Source: Bryobacterales bacterium
Lineage (GTDB): Bacteria; Acidobacteriota; Terriglobia; Bryobacterales; Bryobacteraceae
Assembly (NCBI GenBank): GCA_003164075.1
Contig: PLRZ01000229.1
Location: forward strand, 9,007-19,047
Length of the DNA stretch: 10,041 nt
Reading direction: 5' to 3'
Part shown: positions 1 to 6,720 of the stretch, piece after piece
Layout: every line of letters starts with the position of its first letter
How positions within the stretch are numbered: position 1 is the stretch's first letter
Translations under genes and position numbers: made by a program
Notes under the pieces: generated by a model
What the model was told of the DNA's origin: nothing
What the model saw: the letters and a program-made list of their open reading frames with translations, nothing else
The model's database searches: none

Positions 1-233
1 CGGCGGGACGGCGCGTTCTGGATTTCGCGCACCATCCAGTCCCACCAGCCTTCGCCGGTAGCGTAATGGCAGAACATTTCCAGGTGGTCCGAGTGGTGGC
101 CGACAGCCGCAATTGCGCGCTTGAGGAGCGCCTGGAACATCTCGAAATCAAGGGTTCCGTCGTGCGAACGATCGAACAATTCCATCCCAATGGCGTTCAG
201 TCGGTCGTCTCGTCGCTGTTCGTCGGCGGTCAT
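1..233 (-). CDS. Hypothetical small protein, 3' end cut by window edge
   Basis: The reading frame opens with ATG at 233-231 and stays open to the left edge, giving the first 77 residues; the stop lies outside the window. It begins MTADEQRRDDRLNAIGMEL and is mostly charged and helical in character, with a His/Trp-rich stretch near residues 46-68 (GHHSDHLEMFCHYATGEGWW). There is no signal peptide or membrane segment, so it is probably cytoplasmic. Its ATG overlaps the TGA of the upstream metallopeptidase-like gene (ATGA, 4-bp overlap), the usual arrangement of translationally coupled genes. This supports the start and suggests a functional link with that protein. I do not recognise the family and assign no function. 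The call as a real gene rests on the coupling and on sensible composition. Confidence 0.6.
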   Translation of the reverse strand, partial: MTADEQRRDDRLNAIGMELFDRSHDGTLDFEMFQALLKRAIAAVGHHSDHLEMFCHYATGEGWWDWMVREIQNAPSR

Positions 234-814
234 TTTTTCCACACACCCCGGAGAATGGCTTCAACCATATCGTAGCCCTCCGGGTCTTTGTCTGCAAGAG
301 CATCCTCAAACCGGTACGCCGTGAAGGTCTCGCAGAAATACTCCTCGGGCTCTTTTCTTGCCCGGATCGAGACTGGCATCGCACGCCCGCTCCGCAGCAG
401 TTTCCCAACCTGCCAATCCATTTCCGGCCCGGCCGCGTCAAGGACCAAGTGCCCGATTTCGTGGTACAAACTCCGTTGCATTGCCTCAACCAGATTCCGG
501 CCAGCGGCAGATACGGAGGGCAACTCGGGAGGGTAGAATTCTTTTCCGTAGCTCTCGGGTTTTCGGAACGCGTTGACCACCAGATCTCGGGACTGCCGAT
601 CGAAGTATCCCATCCAACTCGCGTCCGGCAGCCGTCCCGAGAATTCCAGCCGCCCCAGTTGGCGCCTTGCAAGGAAGCCCGGAATTTCCGGATCGCCGCG
701 AAGCACCGCGAGCACATCCTTGGTGGTTTGTTCGGACAGCGTCGAATAAAAGCTCCGTAAGTGAACCCCCACTTCGAGGGGCGATGCCCACCCTGGGCGC
801 GATGCCGGTTCCAT
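230..814 (-). CDS. Putative zinc metallopeptidase (HEIGH motif, anthrax lethal factor-like type)
   Basis: This is a 194-residue protein with no signal peptide. Residues 118-122 read HEIGH, the HExxH zinc-binding signature, preceded by a helix-like stretch (LVEAMQRSLY). About 40 residues later, EEYFCETFTAY (157-167) offers E158 or E162 as a third zinc ligand. HExxH followed by a Glu-rich EExFxExF motif resembles the lethal-factor-like (ATLF) metallopeptidase domains seen in phage-related and secreted-toxin proteins; this is pattern resemblance, not a proven homology. Substrate is unknown. The ATG at 814 lies 26 nt after the stop of the hydrolase-cyclophilin gene, and no good Shine-Dalgarno is visible, so it may be read from the same transcript. 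Its TGA overlaps the ATG of the next gene. An alternative view is a catalytic-fold protein without protease activity. Confidence 0.72.
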   Translation of the reverse strand: MEPASRPGWASPLEVGVHLRSFYSTLSEQTTKDVLAVLRGDPEIPGFLARRQLGRLEFSGRLPDASWMGYFDRQSRDLVVNAFRKPESYGKEFYPPELPSVSAAGRNLVEAMQRSLYHEIGHLVLDAAGPEMDWQVGKLLRSGRAMPVSIRARKEPEEYFCETFTAYRFEDALADKDPEGYDMVEAILRGVWKK

Positions 815-840
815 CTTGCGAAACCGAATCGTAACACCCC

Positions 841-2487
841 TTACAAAACCGTCGCCCGCAGCAGCTTATCCAACTTCGGGAACGCCGAATCCATGTAGCC
901 GTTCCCGCCCTCGAAGATGCTGCCCTGCTTGCCCCCGCGCATTCCGCCGCCGGCGCCCTCGCCGTAAGCGGAGTACAACTTGTCCACCACGTCCATGCCG
1001 TCCACCACTTTGCCGAAGGGCGCGAAACCATCCTTGTCCTGCCGCGAGCGATCGCCCATCAGCACGAAAATCTGCGTGGTGCGGGCGCCGGGACCCGTCA
1101 TGGCGTAGGCCACGTAGCCGCGGACGTTGCTCTGCCTCACGGGGTCGTCGGGAAAGCTCGCCGTGCGCCATGTCGCCGCCAATAACGGGTCGCCGGGGAT
1201 GCCGAACTGCGCGAAATCGCCGGCTATCACGCGGAAGAATCGCGAGCCGTCATAGAAGCCCGCGCGCACCAGATTGTAGAAGCGGTCGGCGCCGCGCGGA
1301 GCCCAGTCGCGGTGCGCTTCGATGGTAAAACTGCCCTGCGTGGTGGCCACTTTCACCTGGTAACCCGCCGGACCGTTCTGCTTCCAATAGTCGTGGCCGG
1401 GATCCATGAGCGCGGCGTGGGGTTCGGATTCCGCCAGCAGTTCCAGCAGGTAATTCTTCCACACCACGGCGCGGGAATGCGTACCGTGGCCACGCGTTTC
1501 GTCGCTGGTGGGAATCAGGATGTAGCGGCCGTGCGCCACCTTCTTGATTTCGCGCTCCAGAATGCCTAACTCGGGCGGATTGACCTCGTCGTCGGCGGAA
1601 TTCACGGCGTAGAGCGGCGCTTTGATCCTGTCGAGCATGGGTGAGGGATTGTAATCCGTCGAGCAATCGAACTGATACAACATATCGTTGGCGTCCACCC
1701 GCTCGGCCTGCTGCCGCAATCGCGTCACGGCGGCATCGGCCTGTTGATGCGTGGGGTTGGCCTTATGCAATTGCAGCGGGCTGCTGGTCATCATCCACAG
1801 GGCATACTCGGCCGCCACCAGGCCGTTGAGCGGGGGCTTGGTGTACTCGCCATTGTTCCAGTCCGGGTCGCCGCGGATGGCCTGCATGATCATGGCGCGG
1901 AACATGCGATTGCGGCCGGCGATCTCCACCGGGGCGCTGGCCAGCGGCATGAGCGCGTCCATGAAATCGGGATACATCTCGCCCCAGACCCAGGTATGCA
2001 TGGCGCCCATGGAGGTCCCCGTTACCAGGCGCAGATGGTCCACGTGAAGCCCGTCGTGGAGCAGCAGGTAGTCGGCCTTGACCATGTCGTCGTAGGTGTA
2101 ATGCGGGAATTTCATGTGCAGGCCATCGCTCGGCTTGCTGGATTTTCCGTGGCCGATGGCGTCGGGCAGGACGATGTAGTAGCGGGCGATATCGAGCGGC
2201 TGACCTTTGCCGAACAGTTCGCCCCCGAAGCCGGCGCTCAGGAAAGCGCGCCCGGTTCCGCCGGTGCCGTGCATCACGATGACGGCGTTATTGACGTGGC
2301 CCGCCGCATTGCGCGTAGGCGTGCCCAGGGTAGTGTAATGGAGGCGCAATTCGGCCATGGTTTCGCCGGATTTGAACTGGAAATCGTGAGATACCCAATC
2401 GCCTTCCGAATTGGGAAATTGCGGCGGGTTCGGCGGTTGGGCACAGCACGCGGCAGCGAGCAACAGCAGGAAGAGGGGGCGAGTCAT
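841..2487 (-). CDS. Secreted MetX-like alpha/beta hydrolase fused to a cyclophilin-type peptidyl-prolyl isomerase
   Basis: The frame is open from 2514, but I place the start at ATG 2487 (548 aa) because the protein then begins MTRPLFLLLLAAACCAQ, a signal peptide; the earlier ATG would add nine non-conserved residues. In numbering from 2514 (subtract 9 for the chosen start), residues 45-370 form an alpha/beta hydrolase of the homoserine O-acetyltransferase-like (MetX) group: oxyanion region MHGTGG (81-86), nucleophile elbow GTSMG with Ser168, acidic NSADDE (305-310), and RGHGTHS with candidate catalytic His343/346. Residues 385-553 form a cyclophilin domain: FFRVI (426-430, Arg428), TQIF (480-483), GFAPFGKVVDGMDVVDKLY (496-514). 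The two join at DPGHDYWKQ with no visible break. Export and the C-terminal isomerase suggest a periplasmic protein. The hydrolase substrate is unknown; methionine biosynthesis is unlikely given the signal peptide and a sequence unlike true MetX. It is first of three tandem minus-strand genes. Confidence 0.88.
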   Translation of the reverse strand: MTRPLFLLLLAAACCAQPPNPPQFPNSEGDWVSHDFQFKSGETMAELRLHYTTLGTPTRNAAGHVNNAVIVMHGTGGTGRAFLSAGFGGELFGKGQPLDIARYYIVLPDAIGHGKSSKPSDGLHMKFPHYTYDDMVKADYLLLHDGLHVDHLRLVTGTSMGAMHTWVWGEMYPDFMDALMPLASAPVEIAGRNRMFRAMIMQAIRGDPDWNNGEYTKPPLNGLVAAEYALWMMTSSPLQLHKANPTHQQADAAVTRLRQQAERVDANDMLYQFDCSTDYNPSPMLDRIKAPLYAVNSADDEVNPPELGILEREIKKVAHGRYILIPTSDETRGHGTHSRAVVWKNYLLELLAESEPHAALMDPGHDYWKQNGPAGYQVKVATTQGSFTIEAHRDWAPRGADRFYNLVRAGFYDGSRFFRVIAGDFAQFGIPGDPLLAATWRTASFPDDPVRQSNVRGYVAYAMTGPGARTTQIFVLMGDRSRQDKDGFAPFGKVVDGMDVVDKLYSAYGEGAGGGMRGGKQGSIFEGGNGYMDSAFPKLDKLLRATVL

Positions 2488-2530
2488 AAGGCAGAGCTTA
2501 TCATGACTGACCATGGGCGCCCGGGCGGCA

Positions 2531-2722
2531 GTGAGCCCGCAGGTGGGGCAGGCGGTGCTCGCCTGCCCTCGATTCTATTCGAGCAGCGAGCCCAAATTCA
2601 GCGCGGGCGGGCAGGCGAGCACCGCCTGCCCCACCTGCGAAGCTCTCGCCATCGAAAGGAATGGCTCAGCCCCTTTTCCCAGCCAAGCAGAAAATGCGGG
2701 GCGACATCAGGAGGTCTGATAG
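2531..2722 (+). repeat. Palindromic dispersed repeat, copy A (REP/BIME-like)
   Basis: Two perfectly complementary 30-nt arms lie at 2539-2568 and 2609-2638, separated by a 40-nt loop. Each arm is itself a hairpin: in the left arm GGGCAGGCG (2546-2554) pairs with CGCCTGCCC (2560-2568) across GTGCT. The unit can therefore fold as one long stem or as two hairpins. The body continues past the right arm to GCGACATCAGGAGGTCTGA near 2719. A closely matching copy (roughly 90% by eye over about 185 bp) lies inverted at the right edge of the window, and a divergent one at 6253. It sits between rnpB and the hydrolase gene, both minus-strand, so it could also act as a terminator or RNA-stability element; that is inference. 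Open frames through it (VGQAVLAC-type peptides) are by-products. Confidence 0.9.
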
Positions 2723-2747
2723 GCTAGACGCGGTGCGGTGCAGAATA

Positions 2748-3114
2748 GCGAAGCTGCCGGACTGTAAGCCGGTTTCTGTACCCTTGCGGGCAGCAGTCAT
2801 TCCTCTGGGCCGGCCATTGCTGACCGGCTCTAGCGACCTACCCGGAAGTTTAGCGGGGCGGGCCGCCCCTCCTCCCCTATTTGGTCTTGCTCCGCGTGGG
2901 GTTTTCCCTGCCGGCGGAATTACTCCCGCCGCGGTGCGCTCTTACCGCACCATTTCACCCTTACCCCACACCGTGAGGCATGGGGCGGTATATTTTCTGT
3001 GGCACTTTCCGTCGAACCTTGCGGCCCGCCCGGCCGTTAGCCGGCACGTTGCCCTGTGGAGACCGGACTTTCCTCCCCCGTTTCCGGAGGCGACTGCCCA
3101 TCCGGCAGCTTCGC
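2748..3114 (-). ncRNA. rnpB: RNase P RNA, bacterial type A
   Basis: This is the catalytic RNA of RNase P, which trims the 5' leader from precursor tRNAs. Read on the minus strand, it shows the universal GAGGAAAGTCCGG element (plus-strand 3063-3075), the core GTGAAATGGTGCGGTAAG followed by AGCGCACC (2931-2960), and the 3' conserved ACAGAAACCGGCTTA (2765-2779). The ends are set by helix P1: GCGAAGCTGCCGG at 3114-3102 pairs perfectly, over 13 bp, with CCGGCAGCTTCGC at 2760-2748. The length of about 367 nt is normal for type A. All short open frames crossing 2740-3180 on either strand are spurious. No U-rich terminator is seen just after the 3' end; the palindromic repeat 26 nt further on may serve. 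Confidence 0.97.
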
Positions 3115-3121
3115 AGGCCCC

Positions 3122-3150
3122 ATTGTCGCATTTTCCACGGGATGTGTGCG
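3122..3150 (-). promoter_or_regulatory. Tentative rnpB promoter
   Basis: On the minus strand a GACAAT hexamer (3127-3122; four of six matches to TATAAT) lies about 8 nt before the predicted RNA 5' end at 3114. With a 17-nt spacer, the -35 position holds CGCACA (3150-3145), matching TTGACA only in its last three bases. The spacing to the P1-defined 5' end is what suggests it; the hexamers are weak. Confidence 0.25.
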
Positions 3151-3189
3151 CCACGATACCGGGAACCAGGGACTAACCCCATCAAATTC

Positions 3190-3220
3190 TTGCAGATATC
3201 GATAAATTCCGGTGTATTCT
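3190..3220 (+). promoter_or_regulatory. Tentative promoter for the OmpA-like gene
   Basis: TTGCAG at 3190-3195 is a fair -35 box (four of six). With a 17-nt AT-rich spacer it is followed by TGTATT (3213-3218), and with 19 nt by TATTCT (3215-3220), which looks more like a -10. Either choice would leave a leader of about 155 nt before the GTG at 3380, holding the two hairpins described separately. This is the most AT-rich stretch in the spacer, but the call rests on hexamer matching alone. Confidence 0.28.
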
Positions 3221-3258
3221 ATATGCAGTGTGTTGTACCGCTTTAAAAGTAGAGGTAA

Positions 3259-3329
3259 GCGTCGGGCGATTGTCAGCCCGGCACGCTGTGGGATCCGGTT
3301 GCGTTGCGCGAAACCAGCCTGGCGGATCC
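3259..3329 (+). promoter_or_regulatory. Structured leader: two consecutive hairpins upstream of the OmpA-like gene
   Basis: Hairpin 1 (3259-3286) pairs GCGT plus CGGGC with GCCCG plus ACGC around an 8-nt loop, with a small CG bulge. Hairpin 2 (3291-3329) has an outer perfect GGATCC/GGATCC stem (3291-3296 with 3324-3329) and an inner stem in which GGTTGCG (3297-3303) pairs with CGC...AACC (3307-3315) around TTG. Both lie within the likely untranslated leader and 50 nt or more before the Shine-Dalgarno. I do not recognise a known riboswitch class. A role in mRNA stability or translational control is inference. Confidence 0.35.
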
Positions 3330-3379
3330 TGTGAGTTTCGGTTTTCTTAGCCAATGCGGAACCAGTTGAGGAGATTCAA

Positions 3380-6157
3380 GTGACGACGATGAAACTAACA
3401 GCGATAGGCGCGCTCAGCCTGATGGCCTCCGGTCTGTTCGCCCAGGGGTTGAACGTCCCTTCCGGCCAGACCAAGGACTCCTGGGAGGAGATCAATTTCG
3501 AGTTCAATTCCTCGATCCTATCGGATGGCTATCCCAGTCTGCTGCGGTTGGCAGATGTTCTGATGCAACACAACGATTACAAGCTCAAGGTCACGGGAAA
3601 CACCGATATCGTCGGTTCGGCGGCCTACAACGACAAACTCGCAATATCGCGCGCGGAATCCGTCAAAGCCTTCCTGGTGAAATACGGAGCCTCGGCGGCG
3701 CAGATCACTGCCTCCGGCGACGGCAAGCGGGATCCGGAAGTCGACAACAAGACCAAGGAAGGCCGCTTCATGAATCGCCGCGTGGTGCTCACGCTGACCG
3801 ATGCCAACGGGAAAATAATTTCCGTTGGCGGTATCAGCGATGTGATGCCGCAGGTACTCAAAGTCATCCAGGACCTGGCGAAACAGGAGGCCGACTGCTG
3901 CGCCCAGATTCTCAAGCGCCTGGACAAGCTGGACGACATCCTGGCGGCGCTGAAGAATATGCAGGGCGAGAATGATCGCTTGAAGACTGAAATGGCGGAC
4001 CTGCGCAACCAGCAGAACGCCCTCAAGGACCAGATGGGTGGATTGGCGAAGCCGGTCACCGAACCGCAGGCGCAGGCGATGATTAACAAATCCGAGCCCG
4101 AGATCGCCGCCAAAATTGAGGAACAGCGGAAGGCCAATAATCACACCATGTCCAATGTGGGCATCAATATCGGCCCGGCGTTCGGCATGGGCCGGGCGGA
4201 CGACAGTCACGTGACCGCTTCGGCCCACGGGATGTTCTTCTCGCCCTTCGGCGCGAACCAGAACTACGCCGTACAGGCCCAGGGACGATACAACTACTTC
4301 CCCGGCATCCAGGAAGGCCAGTTCGATATCGGTCTTGTGGACCGTGTGGGAGCTGTCCAGGCGGGCGCGTTCAGCAGCTTCAAATACCTGAACTTCAGCC
4401 AGTACCAGCAGGGCACCGTGGTAGGACAGGCCTCTTTCCTGGCCGACTACCTCTTCGCCGGCGGCAAGGTCGGCCTGTTCGGCACCGCGGGGTTCAAAAA
4501 CTACGGTGTTCTGAACAGCGTCCAACTGGCGCCGGGCGCGTATATGCAAACCTTCGCGCGCGTGGTCAACCAATTCGGCTTCGATGCCACCGTGGGCGCC
4601 TGGGGCAAAGCGTATTTCCAAGGCAACGCGGGCGTGCTGTTCAGCCATTACGAGAACGACAAGCCCGGGTTCAGCGCCAAACTGGTTCAACCCATCATCG
4701 AGCGCCTGGCGTTCACCGCGGAAGCCGGGTATAACGAAAGCTATCTGAATCCCAAGGGCAACAACGTGGACCTCCGCTTCGGCTTGCTCTTCGGCGGCAT
4801 CCTGAATCCCAAGGACTTCGCCAAGAACACGCGTCCGGTGCCGATGGATGTTCCGGAAGTCCGCTACGAACTGGGCACGCGCCGCGTGGGCAGCAGCCCG
4901 CCCTTCGCCGACGCCGGTCCGAACCAGTTGAACGTTCCCGCCGCTATCATTACACTGAATGGCTCGGGTTCCTACGATCCTCTGGGCGAAGCTTTGACCT
5001 ATAGCTGGGTACAGATTGCCGGCCCGTCGGTCACCATTACCAACGCCAACGCCGCCGTTGCGACCTTCCCGGCGAACGCCGGCCTGACCTACAGCTTCCG
5101 GCTGACGGTGAAGAACACCGACGGCCTGCAAGCCAGCGCCACCACCACGGTGAGCACGCAATCTCTGGGCCTGATCAGCATATTGGTGTTCCAGGCCACT
5201 CCGGCGCAGATCGTTCCGGGCGCGTCCTCCACTCTGAACTGGGTGGTGCAGAATGCCACGTCGGTGACCATTTCGCCTCTCACGGGCAGCTTCAATGCGA
5301 CCTCCGGTTCGACGGTGGTCTCGCCCGCGGCCACCACGACCTACACTCTGACCGCGACCGGTCCTTCCGGCACGACACCAGTCACCGCTACCGCTGTGGT
5401 CACCGTGACTGCGGCGCCGGTGCTCAGCCCGCAGATCCTGCGCTTCGACGCCAGCCCGCGCAGCATCGCACCCGGACAGACGTCCACCTTGAGTTGGACC
5501 ACCACCGGCGCGACTGCCGTATCCATCAGCGGCCTCGGCAGCGAGCCGTTAAATGGCAGCGCATCGACACCGGCGCTGACCACTACCACCACCTATACTC
5601 TGACGGCGACCGGCGCCAACGCCAGTACTGTTACGGCGGTCATCACCATCACGGTGGTTCCCGCTACCATACCGCAAATTGTGGTGTTCAACGCCAGCCC
5701 GCAAACCATCAACGCCGGACAGAGCTCGCAGCTTTGCTGGCAGGTGACCGGGGCCACGACCATCAACATCAGCGGCGGTGTCGGCAGTAGTCTGGCCGCC
5801 AACGCCTGCCAAACGGTTAGCCCGCAGACCACCACCACGTACACCCTGACGGCCACCAATTCGACTGGCACGAATCAGGCTAGCGTGACGATCAACGTGG
5901 GTGCGACGCAGATTCTGCAATTCAGCGCCAATCCGGAGTTCTCGCCGATTCAGGGCGGGGCGGTAGTGCTGACATGGCAGACGAGCAATGCCACTTCGGT
6001 GTCGCTGGTCGGCGGCGATATGCAGTCGTCTCCCGCCAGCCTGCCGGTCAATGGCAGCTTCACGGTCAATCCGAATGACAACGCAACCTACACCTTGATC
6101 GCTTATGGACCTGGCGGGTCGACCGTCAGCGCCGTGCTCGCGGTCTACGTGAGATGA
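3380..6157 (+). CDS. Multi-domain outer-membrane protein: N-terminal OmpA-like domain, coiled coil, putative beta-barrel, PKD-like and four Ig-like repeats
   Basis: This 925-residue protein starts at GTG 3380, six nt after GAGGAG (3368-3373); the ATG at 3389 would be 15 nt away. Residues 1-21 are a signal peptide ending LFAQ. Residues 36-140 are an OmpA-type peptidoglycan-binding domain: NFEFNSSIL, GNTD with Asp76, LAISRAESV with Arg91, and EGRFMNRRV. The 15-residue Asp-Arg spacing is that of the known diaminopimelate-binding pair. Residues 155-255 are heptad-rich, probably a coiled coil, with a Cys pair at 173-174. Residues 257-475 alternate aromatic and glycine-rich strands and look like a beta-barrel. 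A PKD/REJ-like domain (507-593, DAGPNQ...SWVQIAGPSV) is followed by four Ig-like repeats (598-677, 684-759, 765-840, 843-924), each with a W-core strand and a TYTLTA-type strand. Likely role: an outer-membrane protein anchored to the wall, displaying adhesive domains. A strong terminator follows, so it appears monocistronic. Confidence 0.88.
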   Translation: MTTMKLTAIGALSLMASGLFAQGLNVPSGQTKDSWEEINFEFNSSILSDGYPSLLRLADVLMQHNDYKLKVTGNTDIVGSAAYNDKLAISRAESVKAFLVKYGASAAQITASGDGKRDPEVDNKTKEGRFMNRRVVLTLTDANGKIISVGGISDVMPQVLKVIQDLAKQEADCCAQILKRLDKLDDILAALKNMQGENDRLKTEMADLRNQQNALKDQMGGLAKPVTEPQAQAMINKSEPEIAAKIEEQRKANNHTMSNVGINIGPAFGMGRADDSHVTASAHGMFFSPFGANQNYAVQAQGRYNYFPGIQEGQFDIGLVDRVGAVQAGAFSSFKYLNFSQYQQGTVVGQASFLADYLFAGGKVGLFGTAGFKNYGVLNSVQLAPGAYMQTFARVVNQFGFDATVGAWGKAYFQGNAGVLFSHYENDKPGFSAKLVQPIIERLAFTAEAGYNESYLNPKGNNVDLRFGLLFGGILNPKDFAKNTRPVPMDVPEVRYELGTRRVGSSPPFADAGPNQLNVPAAIITLNGSGSYDPLGEALTYSWVQIAGPSVTITNANAAVATFPANAGLTYSFRLTVKNTDGLQASATTTVSTQSLGLISILVFQATPAQIVPGASSTLNWVVQNATSVTISPLTGSFNATSGSTVVSPAATTTYTLTATGPSGTTPVTATAVVTVTAAPVLSPQILRFDASPRSIAPGQTSTLSWTTTGATAVSISGLGSEPLNGSASTPALTTTTTYTLTATGANASTVTAVITITVVPATIPQIVVFNASPQTINAGQSSQLCWQVTGATTINISGGVGSSLAANACQTVSPQTTTTYTLTATNSTGTNQASVTINVGATQILQFSANPEFSPIQGGAVVLTWQTSNATSVSLVGGDMQSSPASLPVNGSFTVNPNDNATYTLIAYGPGGSTVSAVLAVYVR

Positions 6158-6184
6158 TCTAGGTTCGCAACTCCACCATCACTT

Positions 6185-6220
6185 GCCGGGCGGCCTCAAA
6201 AACCGCCCGGCCTTTTTTTT
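6185..6220 (+). terminator. Intrinsic terminator of the OmpA-like gene
   Basis: A perfect 9-bp stem, GCCGGGCGG (6185-6193) with CCGCCCGGC (6203-6211), encloses a 9-nt loop and is followed by C and eight T residues (6213-6220). It begins 27 nt after the TGA at 6155-6157. This is a textbook Rho-independent terminator and isolates the gene from downstream DNA. Confidence 0.95.
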
Positions 6221-6252
6221 GTGGCGGCGCGAGACAGGGGGCTGACTCCCCG

Positions 6253-6356
6253 AGGTGGGGCAGGCGGTGCTCGCCTGCCCGCTATTCTGTTCTGTTTGGC
6301 CAGCCGGCCTGGTTCAGCGCGGGCCGGCCGGCAGGCGAGCACCGCCTGCCCCACCT
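6253..6356 (+). repeat. Palindromic dispersed repeat, copy B (divergent)
   Basis: Perfect 27-nt inverted arms at 6253-6279 and 6330-6356 enclose a 50-nt loop. The arms have the same core as copies A and C, and each again contains its own GGCAGGCG/CGCCTGCC hairpin. The loop keeps only traces of copy A (TATTCT near the left arm, TTCAGCGCGGG near the right arm). After the right arm, CTCTCGCCAT is shared with copy A, which gives the same orientation. Arms are conserved far better than loop and flanks, as expected if arm pairing is selected or recently copied. Confidence 0.9.
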
Positions 6357-6546
6357 TGGGATCTCTCGCCATTGTCCCAGGCCACCCGACAGCTATCGAT
6401 CCTTCGTCAGCGCCAGCCGACCGGCAGGCGAGCACCGCCTGCCCCACCCTGGGATCTCTCGCCATTGTCCCAGGCCACCCGACAGCTATGGATCCTTCGT
6501 CAGCGCGAGCCGACCGGCAGGCGAGCACCGCCTGCCCCACCTTGGG
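6330..6546 (+). repeat. 93-bp tandem repeat array built on the palindrome arm
   Basis: Two full units (6330-6422 and 6423-6515) differ at three positions by eye. A third unit begins at 6516 and matches for 31 nt (to 6546), then diverges. Each unit starts with the right-hand palindrome arm and continues with TGGGATCTCTCGCCATTGTC and an unrelated filler to GCCGACC. The 93-bp period is a multiple of three, which keeps long frames open on both strands and produces repetitive Pro/Ala/Cys-rich false proteins. From 6547 to 6720 I see no further repeat and no convincing promoter. Confidence 0.93.
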
Positions 6547-6720
6547 CACACCTGTGCCGCCCAGACGACAACCGGAGCGGCGATTCTTTCGTGCGCTAAC
6601 CCTCTCGATTGAGGCAAAATAGGAGAGAAGCAATCGACAAACGGTGTTTTGGCCTGACGGATGCTGGTACCGGTCTGCTTTCAGATTAATTCGCCGTAAA
6701 TTGAACCCGATGAGGCGTAA

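Noticed and set aside
841..2487. Homoserine O-acetyltransferase (metX) for methionine synthesis
   Set aside because: The protein has a signal peptide, a GTSMG elbow rather than the usual GGSMGG, and a cyclophilin fusion. It belongs to a MetX-like hydrolase branch of unknown substrate.
2531..2722. Insertion sequence or transposase gene at the palindromic repeats
   Set aside because: The elements are under 200 bp, and their open frames are simply translations of the palindrome with no transposase motif.
1744..2727. Open frame of 327 codons on the plus strand
   Set aside because: It is antisense to the hydrolase domain and continues into repeat copy A; the minus-strand frame carries clear catalytic motifs.
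2661..3176. Open frames on both strands within 2661-3354
   Set aside because: This stretch is the RNase P RNA gene, with all conserved elements and a perfect P1 helix.
3518..5161. Open frame of 547 codons on the minus strand
   Set aside because: It is a shadow of the OmpA-like gene, produced by GC-biased third positions; it has no recognisable domain.
6330..6546. CRISPR-like array (regular short palindromic units)
   Set aside because: The would-be spacers between palindromes are nearly identical to each other and there are no cas genes; it is a 93-bp tandem repeat.
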